A stretch of 40,576 bases of DNA from Pirellula staleyi DSM 6068 (GCA_945870455.1 CAMBSL010000024.1:1-40576), one strand, 5' to 3'. Positions 24,897 through 33,564 are shown, counted from the stretch's first letter. Notes: a model not told the origin generated them from the sequence alone. A program made the numbers and translations.

Positions 24897-26360
24897 ATGA
24901 CATATTCCTTGACCAAATTGACCTCTTTGAAGTCAGTTGATGATTTTCGGAAGCACACTGAGTCCTTAGGCATTGAGTTTCCGATTGACGATGACTTGAC
25001 GGTAGGCAATGGCTCCCCGCTGTTGACGCCGATTCGCTGGAATTCAACGATCGTTGGAAATCGCATTGCGATACAGCCCATGGAGGGTTGGGACGGAACC
25101 AATACAGGCGGAACGACGGAAGCCACGATTCGGCGATGGAGTCGTTTTGGCGAAAGCGGTGCAAAGTTGATTTGGGGTGGGGAAGCAATGGCGGTTCGAC
25201 CAGATGGTCGCGCAAACCCCAATCAATTGATCCTGCTGCCAGAAAATCAAACGGCCATCGCGCATTTGAGGACCACTCTGATCGCGAGCCACCAAGGGAT
25301 TTATGAACACGCGGACGACCTACTCATCGGGTTTCAATTGACCCATTCAGGACGGTTTTGTCGCCCCAACGACAAAAAGCGATGGGAGCCACGGGTTGCG
25401 TACCGACATCCGATCCTCGATGCAAAGTTTTCAGTCAACAGCGATTCCATGGTTTGGACGGACGCCGAACTCGACGATCTGATCGGCGATTATGCTGAGG
25501 CCGCTGTGCTGGCTCGGTCCATAGGTGCCGATTTTGTGGATATCAAATGCTGTCACGGATATTTGCTCCACGAGTTTCTAGGAGCGAAAACGCGTCAGGG
25601 GCGTTACGGCGGTTCGTTTGAAAATCGTTCGCGTCTGTTGCTTTCGATTGTTCAAGCCGTTCAGCGATCTGCCCCAGGACTCGGAATTGGCGTTCGCCTT
25701 AGCGCTTTCGACTCGGTCCCATTCATGCCAAATCCAGTCACGGCTGCCGATAGAAAGCAAGGCCAAGGGATGCCAGTCGACTTCCAGCGATTCATGCCCT
25801 ACGTATGGGGATTTGGCATGAACGAGTCGAATCCTCTTGAATCGGATTTGACGGAAGTCAGCTTGCTCATCGAAAAATTAGCCCACCACAACGTTACTTT
25901 ACTCAATCTTTCGGCGGGAAGCCCCTACTACACCCCACACATACTAAGGCCAGCAGCATATCCTCCGTCGGATGGCTATCAACCCCACGAAGACCCGCTC
26001 ATCTCCGTCGCTCGCCATTTTAGCGCTGCCAAAGAGCTTAAAGCGAAATTTCCAGGAACTCTCATGGTCGGATCCGGTTATTCGTATCTTCAAGAATTCT
26101 TGCCTAATGTCGCGCATCGACAAATTCGTTGCAATGAAATCGATTTTATAGGCATGGGACGAATGGTATTGTCGTATCCGAAGCAGTTGATGGATTCAAT
26201 TCATTTGAGTAAAAGCGAGCGAAAGTTGGTTTGCCGAACGTTTTCGGACTGCACCACGGCACCGCGAAACGGCTTGGCGTCCGGGTGCTATCCGCTCGAC
26301 GAATACTACAAACGGACCCCGGAGGCGGCCCAGCTCAAAGAGATCAAGGCAAGTTTATAG
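24897..26360 (+). CDS. Old-yellow-enzyme family NADH:flavin oxidoreductase
   Basis: 487 residues of the FMN-binding TIM-barrel family. The diagnostic motif is CCHGYLLHEFL (about 219-229), then TRQGRYGGSFENRSRLLL. Also seen are NRIAIQPMEGWDGTNTGG near the start, FQLTHSGRFCRPND (substrate and flavin region) and NEIDFIGMGRMVLSYPKQL near the end. It is longer than a minimal OYE (about 350-380) because of inserted segments around residues 130-150 and 270-330. The C-terminus has VCRTFSDCTTAPRNGLASGC, three cysteines that do not match the CxxC spacing of the iron-sulfur site of 2,4-dienoyl-CoA reductases. A second flavin/NAD domain is absent. The family reduces activated C=C bonds; its substrate is unknown. 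Confidence 0.88.
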   Translation: MTYSLTKLTSLKSVDDFRKHTESLGIEFPIDDDLTVGNGSPLLTPIRWNSTIVGNRIAIQPMEGWDGTNTGGTTEATIRRWSRFGESGAKLIWGGEAMAVRPDGRANPNQLILLPENQTAIAHLRTTLIASHQGIYEHADDLLIGFQLTHSGRFCRPNDKKRWEPRVAYRHPILDAKFSVNSDSMVWTDAELDDLIGDYAEAAVLARSIGADFVDIKCCHGYLLHEFLGAKTRQGRYGGSFENRSRLLLSIVQAVQRSAPGLGIGVRLSAFDSVPFMPNPVTAADRKQGQGMPVDFQRFMPYVWGFGMNESNPLESDLTEVSLLIEKLAHHNVTLLNLSAGSPYYTPHILRPAAYPPSDGYQPHEDPLISVARHFSAAKELKAKFPGTLMVGSGYSYLQEFLPNVAHRQIRCNEIDFIGMGRMVLSYPKQLMDSIHLSKSERKLVCRTFSDCTTAPRNGLASGCYPLDEYYKRTPEAAQLKEIKASL

Positions 26361-26770
26361 ACATAGCCGACCAAGGGTGCAGGCACGCTCCGCCGTGCCG
26401 TCCGCAATCGTCCGCAATCGTCCGCGATCGTCCGCGATCGTCCGCAAATTCTAGGCCGAAGGAACTTGGAACGTCGCTGCTACCTTCGAAAGCACTCGCC
26501 ATTTGTCGCTCGTTTTCGCGCGAACCGCTAAGGTTTATCAATTATTCGACGCGATCAGAAAGAATCTGCCGATTCCGGTGTATTGTTGGGCAGGCTTATT
26601 CTGCACAATGACGATAAGTCTTCTGGTTTTTCCGACGGAGGCATGCGATTTTTGCGAACCCGATGAATAGAATGACGCGTGGAGTATTGGCACCCACGAC
26701 GTTCCTTTGAATCCAATGATGAACGCTAGCTCCGCCAATCACTTCTCGTTACTCGTATCGCTAATACTTT
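26361..26770. other. Intergenic region with 10-bp tandem repeat
   Basis: About 410 bases between two + strand genes. It holds the 10-bp tandem repeat at 26401-26450 and otherwise no recognisable gene; both strands are broken by stops or give only short frames without family character. The kinase promoter must lie in the right half, but no clear -35/-10 pair was seen. Confidence 0.6.
26401..26450. repeat. Five-copy 10-bp tandem repeat
   Basis: Units TCCGCAATCG, TCCGCAATCG, TCCGCGATCG, TCCGCGATCG and TCCGCAAATT occupy 26401-26450. Non-coding. Each unit spans about one helical turn, and the A/G change occurs in neighbouring pairs, suggesting two-unit duplication. Confidence 0.93.
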
Positions 26771-27631
26771 ATGATTGCACAGAGTTTCAGTGTAATGTCA
26801 AAAACACGAGGTGATTCGAGTCAGTTGCGTGCTCGCCAGCGTCTAGGAAAATATCGAATTGAACGCCGCTTGGCTCAAGGTGGCTTTGCCTACGTGTACC
26901 AAGCCCTAGACACAATCGAAGGGGTGCGTGTTGCGTTAAAGATGCCGCATCAATACAACGTTACCGCAAGTATGCTGGATACGTTTCAACGCGAAGCCCG
27001 TTTGGTAGCCAAGCTCGATCATCCCAATATTCTCCCCCTCAAAGATGCTAGCTTTATCGATGGTCGATTTGTTATTACTTGCCGGTTGGGTGAACGGACA
27101 CTGGCAGACCGACTGAAGAATCGCATCGCATTCGACACCGCCCTTCAGCTAATTGAGCAGATGATCGATGGCGTAGCTTATGCGCATCGCAACAAAATTA
27201 TTCATTGCGACATCAAGCCCGAGAACATGATTCTATTGTCCGACGGTCGGCTTCAGTTGATGGACTTTGGAATCGCCAAAGTAGCCCAGCGAACGATTGT
27301 CAAGACGATGATCGCATCGGGTTCAGGCACGGTCGGTTACATGGCACCGGAGCAGGCCATGGGACGCCCGAGCGCTCGCTCGGATGTTTTTTCGCTGGGC
27401 CTGATCGCATACAAAATCCTGACTGGCCATTTGCCCGAGTGGCCGTTTGATTGGCCACACAGTGGTTATGCAACATTGAAGCGGAAAGTCCATCCGGATT
27501 TGATCGCCGTGATCCGTCGATCGTTGGAAATGCGACCGATTCATCGTTATCGGGACGCAATCGACCTATTGAAGGCATTTCGAGTCGTCAAGGCTCGATC
27601 ACTTAAATTTGCTCATCGGCACCGCCCGTAG
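26771..27631 (+). CDS. Ser/Thr protein kinase, kinase domain only
   Basis: 286 residues, essentially one Hanks-type kinase domain. The glycine loop is LAQGGFAYVYQ, the ATP lysine is in VALKMP, the catalytic loop is IIHCDIKPENMIL (HCD in place of HRD), the metal motif is MDFGIAK, and the P+1 region is GTVGYMAPEQAMG. There is no membrane segment, PASTA or sensor domain, unlike many planctomycete kinases, so it is probably cytoplasmic. The N-terminus is ambiguous: ATG at 26771 or 26795 (MSKTRGD); neither has a convincing Shine-Dalgarno sequence. The HCD variant resembles the RD-poor class of bacterial kinases and may affect activation. Neighbours give no hint of its substrates. Confidence 0.92.
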   Translation: MIAQSFSVMSKTRGDSSQLRARQRLGKYRIERRLAQGGFAYVYQALDTIEGVRVALKMPHQYNVTASMLDTFQREARLVAKLDHPNILPLKDASFIDGRFVITCRLGERTLADRLKNRIAFDTALQLIEQMIDGVAYAHRNKIIHCDIKPENMILLSDGRLQLMDFGIAKVAQRTIVKTMIASGSGTVGYMAPEQAMGRPSARSDVFSLGLIAYKILTGHLPEWPFDWPHSGYATLKRKVHPDLIAVIRRSLEMRPIHRYRDAIDLLKAFRVVKARSLKFAHRHRP

Positions 27632-27729
27632 CACTCAAAAAAAACTCTATGTTTGGATTGCATAGCGGTCCACATGTTACAATGGGGTGCCCTCCCTACT
27701 CCCCCGCCCGTATTTACTAGAGCTCGGTC

Positions 27730-29175
27730 ATGCTATCGCTGTACCACCAAGATGCAACTCGTCTCGGCACAAAATCAGGAGCAACTTTGTGCGATGGGGT
27801 TTCTCGCCGAGAGTGGCTGCGCGTTGGTGGTCTGGGAGCCTTCGGTCTAAGTTTGCCTCAACTAGTGAGCGCTAGAACCACCATTGCTTCACCATCTCTT
27901 CCGAATCCGTTCAGCGGTTCCTTTGGAAAAGCAAAGTCCTGCATCGTTTTGTTTATGCTAGGTGGTCCGCCTCAACATGAGACTTGGGATCCGAAGCCGG
28001 ATGCACCTTCGGAGATCCGAGGCGACTTAGGATCCATCGCAACGGCGACTCCAGGCTTGCGAGTTGGCGAGTTAATGCCGCAAACAGCCAAGTTAACGGA
28101 TCGTATCGCCGTCCTTCGAGCCATGGCAACGGATGACAACGCGCACTCCTCGAGTGGTTATTGGATGCTGACCGGCTATCCGCACTCACCGAAGAATAGC
28201 GAAAACGCACTCCCTGGAGCGCCGAATGATTGGCCGAGCATGGCGTCTGTTGTAAGGCATCTCAAGGGTGATGCGACTAGCATTCCAGGATCGGTTCGGC
28301 TCCCCGAAGAGATTTGGAACACCGGTCATATTCTGTGGCCAGGGCAGGATGCAGGTTGGCTTGGCAATCATGCAGATCCTTGGCTGGTAACTTGCGATCC
28401 CAGCAAAGCCGACTTTCGAGTACCAACCCTTTCGCTGCCTTCCGATATGACCTCCGAGCGATTGGTTGCAAGAAAGGCATTGCAAGAATTAATGAACCAA
28501 AAGCTAGACGCTTTGCAGAGCAGTGTCTCCGCGCGACGTTGGGCTCTGTGGCAGAATAAAGCCATCGATCTATTGCGCACCAATACAGCTCAACAAGCTT
28601 TTGCAATCGAACGCGAATCGGAAGCGACCCGTGAACGATACGGAAAGAATCGTTTTGGTCAAAGCGTTCTGCTTGCGCGACGGCTAGTCGAATCGGGCGT
28701 TTCGCTCGTACAAGTTAATTGGACTCGCGGGGAAACCGATGAGAATGTGGCGCCGGCTTGGGATACGCATGCCAAAAACACGGAACGACTGAAGAACGCG
28801 CTCATGCCTCCGATGGATCAAGCGTACTCTGCTTTACTCACGGATCTTGAACAACGCGGGTTGCTGGACGAGACGCTCGTCGTGTGGATGGGAGAATTCG
28901 GTCGGTCCCCAAAGATTAACCCGAGTGGCGGTCGCGATCACTGGGGACACGTTTTTTCAGCAGCACTAGCGGGCGGTGGCACTCAAGGCGGCGCTGTTTA
29001 TGGACAATCCGATCGACAGGGAGGCTATCCATTAGATGGGCGAGTCGAGCCGCAAGACTTGACCGCCACCATCTACCATTGTTTGGGATTTCGGCCGGAA
29101 ACGGAATTGAGAGACCGATTCAACCGCCCTTTGGCAATCAGCAAAGGGCATCCGATAGAGGCGATATTGCAATGA
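27730..29175 (+). CDS. DUF1501 protein, Tat-type signal
   Basis: 481 residues of the DUF1501 family, typical of planctomycetes and related to the sulfatase/alkaline-phosphatase fold. A Tat-like signal SRREWLRVGGLGAFGLSLPQ is seen at about 26-45. Family landmarks are SCIVLFMLGGPPQHETWDPK, RIAVLRAMATDDNAHSSSGY, ERYGKNRFGQSVLLARRLVE and WMGEFGRSPKINPSGGRDHW followed by GH. These proteins are thought to be exported and are usually found beside DUF1549/DUF1553 genes. Here no such partner is seen; instead a second DUF1501 gene overlaps the stop. The N-terminal 25 residues before the signal are doubtful, but no later ATG precedes the twin arginines. Biochemical function is unknown. Confidence 0.93.
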   Translation: MLSLYHQDATRLGTKSGATLCDGVSRREWLRVGGLGAFGLSLPQLVSARTTIASPSLPNPFSGSFGKAKSCIVLFMLGGPPQHETWDPKPDAPSEIRGDLGSIATATPGLRVGELMPQTAKLTDRIAVLRAMATDDNAHSSSGYWMLTGYPHSPKNSENALPGAPNDWPSMASVVRHLKGDATSIPGSVRLPEEIWNTGHILWPGQDAGWLGNHADPWLVTCDPSKADFRVPTLSLPSDMTSERLVARKALQELMNQKLDALQSSVSARRWALWQNKAIDLLRTNTAQQAFAIERESEATRERYGKNRFGQSVLLARRLVESGVSLVQVNWTRGETDENVAPAWDTHAKNTERLKNALMPPMDQAYSALLTDLEQRGLLDETLVVWMGEFGRSPKINPSGGRDHWGHVFSAALAGGGTQGGAVYGQSDRQGGYPLDGRVEPQDLTATIYHCLGFRPETELRDRFNRPLAISKGHPIEAILQ

Positions 29176-30575
29176 CGAGTCGAAGGGCATTTTTGGTTGC
29201 TTCCAGTTGCGGTTTGGCTGGACTTCGGTTCGGCTCGCCAAACAAGTTAGTTGCAGCAAATCCATTGCAAAGTGTGACCGAAGGTGGAAAGGCAAAGTCC
29301 GTCATCCTTTTCTTCCTTTGCGGTGGAGCATCGCATGTCGATACATGGGACATGAAACCAGACGCACCCGCTGAGTACCGAGGTCCATTCCAACCGATTG
29401 CGACTTCTGCGGGAGGAGTTCGGCTTTGCGAACATCTGCCAATGCTCGCCAAACAGGCGCATCACCTTGCGGTTGTGAATTCGGTTTGTGGGACCGTAAA
29501 CACCAACGACCATCACGCGGGTTACTACTACAATTTAACGGGGCATGTGCCGGACGCGACCTTCCTGTCCCTGGCAAATGATCGTCGTCCGTACGCCGAG
29601 GATTGGCCTTACATGGGGGCGGTGGTTGGTGCTCGTCGTTCTCCTCACGAACATCTTCCAAATGCGATCACGATTCCGCACAAACCGAGCAAAGCTCCGT
29701 ACACGCGGCCCGGTCAGTTCGCCGCCAGGCTGGGAGTCGAGTTTGACCCCTTGTACGTTTCTGGCAACGCGGATGAGCCCTTGAAATTTCGAGCGCCATC
29801 GCTGGTTTTGGCCGGCGACGTCACAGCAGACCAATTGCAGTCGCGGCAACAGTTATTAACGAAGCTCGATCGCGCACGAACTGCCTTCGATCACAGCCAA
29901 AAGGAGAAAACTTGGAAGCACCATCAAGGCCGAACGTTCGATTTGCTAATGTCGACCAAGGCGACTCAAGCGTTCGATGTTGGCCGTGAATCGCTTGAAA
30001 TGCGGGAGCGTTACGGCAAAGGAGTCAATGCAATGAGCTTGTTGCTTGCTCGTCGACTAGCCGAAGCCGAAGTGCCGTTCATTACTGTCTTTTGGAAAGA
30101 GGACGAGTCGATTGCAAAGAAATGTGCCAGCGAGGGAGCTTGGGATACGCATGGAAGCAACTTTGAATGCTTGAAAGAAAACCTATTGCCCCAATTCGAC
30201 CGAGCCTTTTCAGCGCTAGTAGAAGATCTGCACGCTAGAAATTTGCTTGATCAAACCTTGCTTTTGGTCACCAGTGAGATGGGGCGAAAACCCAAAATTG
30301 GCGACCCAAGATCAGGTGGGGTTGGCGGCTCAGGGCGTGACCATTGGACGCATTGCCAAAGTGTATTATTGGCCGGCGGTGGTATACAGGGTGGCCAAAC
30401 CTATGGTGCGAGCGATCGGTACGGGGAATATCCTGCATTACAACCGCTCACGCCAGCGGACATCGCCAAAACCGTTTACCATGCGATGGGAATCAACGAC
30501 TTGCAGGCAACGGACTCGCAGGGTCGCAAATACAATTTGCTTGAAGACGGTAAACCTATCCTGCAACTTTTCTAA
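29172..30575 (+). CDS. Second DUF1501 protein, overlapping the first by ATGA
   Basis: 467 residues. The ATG at 29172 overlaps the stop of the previous gene in an ATGA junction, so the two are translationally coupled. An exported N-terminus with twin arginine is seen: MTSRRAFLVASSCGLAGLRF. The family blocks repeat those of its neighbour: KSVILFFLCGGASHVDTWDM, ERYGKGVNAMSLLLARRLAE, VTSEMGRKPKIGDPRSGGVG and GRDHWTHCQSVLLAGGGIQG. It differs enough from its neighbour that it is an old paralogue rather than a recent copy. The frame extends back to 29079, but the ATGA start places the signal correctly. The substrate is unknown. Confidence 0.93.
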   Translation: MTSRRAFLVASSCGLAGLRFGSPNKLVAANPLQSVTEGGKAKSVILFFLCGGASHVDTWDMKPDAPAEYRGPFQPIATSAGGVRLCEHLPMLAKQAHHLAVVNSVCGTVNTNDHHAGYYYNLTGHVPDATFLSLANDRRPYAEDWPYMGAVVGARRSPHEHLPNAITIPHKPSKAPYTRPGQFAARLGVEFDPLYVSGNADEPLKFRAPSLVLAGDVTADQLQSRQQLLTKLDRARTAFDHSQKEKTWKHHQGRTFDLLMSTKATQAFDVGRESLEMRERYGKGVNAMSLLLARRLAEAEVPFITVFWKEDESIAKKCASEGAWDTHGSNFECLKENLLPQFDRAFSALVEDLHARNLLDQTLLLVTSEMGRKPKIGDPRSGGVGGSGRDHWTHCQSVLLAGGGIQGGQTYGASDRYGEYPALQPLTPADIAKTVYHAMGINDLQATDSQGRKYNLLEDGKPILQLF

Positions 30576-30691
30576 ATGAGTCCCAAGTTGCATTGCGGTC
30601 ATCCATCGATTACAACCCATTTCGGCGAATTACGCGGAACCCCGTGCTAAGTGTTTACCCTCTGATGTGCTTTAACAACCGGAAAAAATTC

Positions 30692-31699
30692 ATGAAAATC
30701 CTCTCCATGTGCGTCACGATCATCTGCTCACTGAGTATCTGCTTGCCGGTGCTAGCGCAAGAAAAAACAAAACCCGTTCGGATGGGCTGTGGGTTGATGA
30801 CCTTTGACACCGTTCCAGGTTGGGGGCTCCGACCAGATGGAAAATCTGCCATTGGTCCGACGCACGGATCCGTGGTGATCGATCAAGCGGGAAACATCTA
30901 TACAAGCGCCAAAGAAGGTGTTTTTGTGTTTTCGCCGGATGGCAAGGTAATCCATAGCTATCTAGGAAAAGAGTACTCCGACATTCACGACATGGAAAGT
31001 CGTCAAGAAGGCGAAAACGAATTTATTTACGGTGCACGCAATAACAATTCAGAGGGAATCAAGTTCAATATTCGCAGTGGGGAGATCGTCCTAAAGCTTG
31101 GTTTTCCAAAAGAATCCGGACTGGAACCGACGACGAAGTTCAATCCAACCGCCATCACCGTCGCACCCAACGGTGATATCTTTTTATCGAACGGCTACGC
31201 GAGCAATCATATTTTTAAGTTCGATAAGAATGGCAAGTACTTGCTCCATTTCGGAACCAAAGGCAACGGCCTCAAGGAGTTCAACACTGCTCACGGCATG
31301 ACGCTCGATACGCGCTACGAGCCCCCACGTCTTTTGATCTGTGACCGAAATCACCAACCCAAAGGCCGCTTGCTCCACTATGACCTCAATGGCGAGTTTA
31401 TCGACGAAGTCATAACAGGGCTCGGTATGCCAACCGCTGCATCGGTTCAAGGAGACTATGTCGCGGTTCCGGACTTGCAGGGACGACTCGTTATTCTCGA
31501 CAAGAGCAACACAATCATGGCGGTTCTCGGCCACAATCCAGATCCAAAGAAAGGTGGGAGTTACAATATCCCTCAAGAACAATGGGTCGAAGGCGTTTTC
31601 AGCGGCACGCACGGTTCCAATTGGGACAAGGATGGAAACCTGTACGTCCAGGATTGGAACGTCTCAGGCCGAATCATGAAGCTCGTTCGTGTCAAGTGA
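30692..31699 (+). CDS. Exported NHL-type beta-propeller protein
   Basis: 335 residues. Signal peptide 1-23 (MKILSMCVTIICSLSICLPV then LAQ). The mature part has repeated NHL/TolB-like blades: GSVVIDQAGNIYTSAKEGVF, AITVAPNGDIFLSNGYASNH, HGMTLDTRYEPPRLLICDRN and HGSNWDKDGNLYVQDWNVSG. This is the pattern of six-bladed propellers, including peptidylamidoglycolate lyase-like proteins of planctomycetes. Whether it is an enzyme or a binding platform is not decided by the sequence. The ATG at 30692 is chosen for the signal peptide; the frame is open back to 30593. It follows the two DUF1501 genes on the same strand after 116 bases and may belong to the same unit. Confidence 0.88.
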   Translation: MKILSMCVTIICSLSICLPVLAQEKTKPVRMGCGLMTFDTVPGWGLRPDGKSAIGPTHGSVVIDQAGNIYTSAKEGVFVFSPDGKVIHSYLGKEYSDIHDMESRQEGENEFIYGARNNNSEGIKFNIRSGEIVLKLGFPKESGLEPTTKFNPTAITVAPNGDIFLSNGYASNHIFKFDKNGKYLLHFGTKGNGLKEFNTAHGMTLDTRYEPPRLLICDRNHQPKGRLLHYDLNGEFIDEVITGLGMPTAASVQGDYVAVPDLQGRLVILDKSNTIMAVLGHNPDPKKGGSYNIPQEQWVEGVFSGTHGSNWDKDGNLYVQDWNVSGRIMKLVRVK

Positions 31700-31733
31700 G
31701 ACGGTGAAGTCGGTGTTAAGTGAGACGGTGAAG
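31694..31733. repeat. Duplicated 16-mer spanning the propeller gene stop
   Basis: AAGTGAGACGGTGAAG occurs at 31694-31709 and again at 31718-31733, a 24-base spacing. The first copy contains the last Lys codon and the TGA stop of the propeller gene; the second lies just before the stop of the convergent DUF1559 gene. Confidence 0.85.
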
Positions 31734-31735
31734 AC

Positions 31736-32629
31736 CTACTCCAAGTCGCCTGTGATTTCAGCACCTGCACGTGTTGCCAAGCCTTGATAAATCTCCAAGC
31801 GAACACTATTGGAAATCATCCTGGTCGAACAATCGCCGAAGACAAAATGGACGCCGCCGGTATGCCGACTTGAGAAGTCGTCAAAGTGGCCTGCCGGACT
31901 GTTCGGAACGTGATCTGTCGTTCCGAGAAATCGTGCTCCAGGTGATTGTACGTCGGGGATATATCCATGCCAAACCGAGCCGCCTAATCGGCTGCTCCGT
32001 TCGCCGAATACGACCGTATTGCTAACGCCATCGACAAGATCTCGGATTCTAGTTCTCGAGTTACCATAAAAACTCCCGTCGCCTGCATAGGGAAACTCAT
32101 CGATTTCCAGCGTGCCGAATACAGCTACATAATTTGATTTGGCAATTGGAAAGAGCTTTGGACCTTGGTCAACGTTGGTGCCTTCCTCTGCATCCGCTTC
32201 CGCTCCGATTTCAAAGATCGATTCGCCTGGATCCGATGGACATTGGAACGAAGGAATGACCGTCTTCAAGTGAATAGCGTTGACCGACGCTTGGATAGGG
32301 AAGTTCGTGTCGATTTGGTTGAAAACGGTGGCTTGTTCCATGTAAGGAAAGAGGGCCGTTCCAAATGCCCAACCAGGCGAAGTTGATTGACGCCAATCCA
32401 CCCAACCGCTCGGGAATCGTTTGAGGGCGGACTCGTAATTGGAGAGTGCAAGCCCCAATTGCCGCATATTATTCGTGCATTGCGTCCGCCTCGCGGCTTC
32501 TCGGGCCGCTTGGACTGCGGGCAATAACAGGCCTACCAAAATTCCAATGATTGCGATAACGACCAACAATTCCACTAGGGTGAAACCGGTCTTGCTACTG
32601 TTTCCGCGTCGAACTCGATAAAAATTCAT
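31736..32629 (-). CDS. DUF1559 pseudopilin-like protein
   Basis: 297 residues. The N-terminus is a prepilin signal: NSSKTGFTLVELLVVIAIIG, cleaved after the Gly before FTLVE, then ILVGLLLPAVQAAREAARRT. The rest is the DUF1559 domain, with SNYESALKRFPSGWVDW, GVSNTVVFGERSS and the C-terminal DFSSRHTGGVHFVFGDCSTR, where the family usually has GGVNFLFADGS. This is a very abundant planctomycete family, exported and processed by a prepilin peptidase; its role is unknown. The ATG at 32629 gives a short basic leader; the frame extends to 32683. It is convergent with the propeller gene. A promoter candidate with an internal palindrome lies upstream. Confidence 0.95.
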   Translation of the reverse strand: MNFYRVRRGNSSKTGFTLVELLVVIAIIGILVGLLLPAVQAAREAARRTQCTNNMRQLGLALSNYESALKRFPSGWVDWRQSTSPGWAFGTALFPYMEQATVFNQIDTNFPIQASVNAIHLKTVIPSFQCPSDPGESIFEIGAEADAEEGTNVDQGPKLFPIAKSNYVAVFGTLEIDEFPYAGDGSFYGNSRTRIRDLVDGVSNTVVFGERSSRLGGSVWHGYIPDVQSPGARFLGTTDHVPNSPAGHFDDFSSRHTGGVHFVFGDCSTRMISNSVRLEIYQGLATRAGAEITGDLE

Positions 32630-32742
32630 AGTATTCAGCGATAGGGTAACGGTGCAAACACAACTAAAACATATCCATTGCATTTCGAAACAAAACCCAT
32701 GTCGAAACGCATGGTTTTTGCAACCGAATTGCTTATGCGATA

Positions 32743-32771
32743 ATTAGTATTTGCAAACACTAATCTGTCAA
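32743..32771 (-). promoter_or_regulatory. Candidate sigma-70 promoter for the DUF1559 gene
   Basis: On the - strand, a perfect TTGACA (32771-32766), a 17-base spacer and ACTAAT (32748-32743, 4 of 6). An 18-base imperfect palindrome, TAGTATTTGCAAACACTA (32745-32762), fills the spacer, suggesting an operator over the promoter. The start would be near 32736, leaving a leader of about 107 bases. Confidence 0.45.
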
Positions 32772-32814
32772 CCGTTTTGTCAAAAAAATTTCGACAATTG
32801 CAGGAACACGCCTT

Positions 32815-32877
32815 AAAAAACCCGAGCAACCCGATCGAGAGCGTTCTGCCAAGAACGGCTTTGTGATCGCCATCGGG
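32815..32877 (-). terminator. Possible terminator structure after the threonine-synthase-like gene
   Basis: Read on the - strand: CCCGAT (32877-32872) pairs with ATCGGG (32835-32830), enclosing an inner hairpin CGTTCT-TGGC-AGAACG (32857-32842). A run of six T follows (32820-32815), about 9 bases after the outer stem. The position, 35 bases past the stop at 32912, suits a terminator, but the gap before the T run makes it imperfect. Confidence 0.35.
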
Positions 32878-32911
32878 AGTTGGAAAAAACGCAAGACGGC
32901 AAACTGTTAAG

Positions 32912-33544
32912 TTAGCCGTGGTCGGCAATCCTCTGCCAATCGATTGGCTGGTTGGGATTGAGCACTTGGAGCTCCGGCGGTGCAACGTGCGGGTACTTCT
33001 GTGCGGCCCCACAATTGTAGATGACAACTCGCTCATCCGACTTGAGCCAACCCGACTCACGCAACATAGACGCTGCGCAGATACAGGCTGCAGATTCGGG
33101 GCAAAACGAAACTCCTTCGGCAGCGATAGCTTGTTTCATCCATGGCAGGATGTTCTCTTCCGGAACGGCGATCGCAGTTCCGCAACTACTGCGAACAGCA
33201 TCTAGAATCATGAAATCACCCACGGCGGCTGGAACGCGAATTCCGCTTGCAATGGTTGCGGCGTTTGGGAATGGTTCTGCAAAGCGTTGCCCTGCTTCAA
33301 ACGCTCGAACAATGGGTGCGCATCCGGGCTTTGCACCGATACCATGCGAACGCGTCACCGAACGTTGAATAGCCGCTAAATCGTATTTTACCCAGATCGG
33401 CCTATCCTGGTGCAAAGTTAGTAACTGGCCAGGCTCAAATCGAGTTTGGTCAATGGCACTTTCGAGATGCGTTACAAAGTTTGACACGTCCTCAACCCTG
33501 GGAAAGTAAAAATTCGGTATTGGTTGTGCTTGCATCGAAGTCAA
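32912..33544 (-). pseudogene. Threonine-synthase-like remnant, catalytic core apparently deleted
   Basis: 210 residues in one open frame. Residues 74-182 (GCAPIVRAFEAGQRFAEPFP, NAATIASGIRVPAAVGDFMI, ERVVIYNCGAAQKYP) match the C-terminal third of threonine synthase. Residues about 36-65 (FEPGQLLTLHQDRPIWVKYD) resemble the N-terminal segment (GRPLLVRYDL type). The middle 200 or so residues, holding the PLP-binding lysine, are missing: the text jumps from RSVTRSHG straight to KPGCAPIV, near 33325-33352. Conserved glycines are also changed: SSCGTAIAVPE for the usual SGGTA, and CPESAA for CPEGAA. Without a PLP lysine it cannot be threonine synthase. It lies 20 bases after cpaE. A small selected derivative remains possible. 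Confidence 0.7.
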
Positions 33545-33564
33545 AAGACGCTGGCTTCAAAAAA

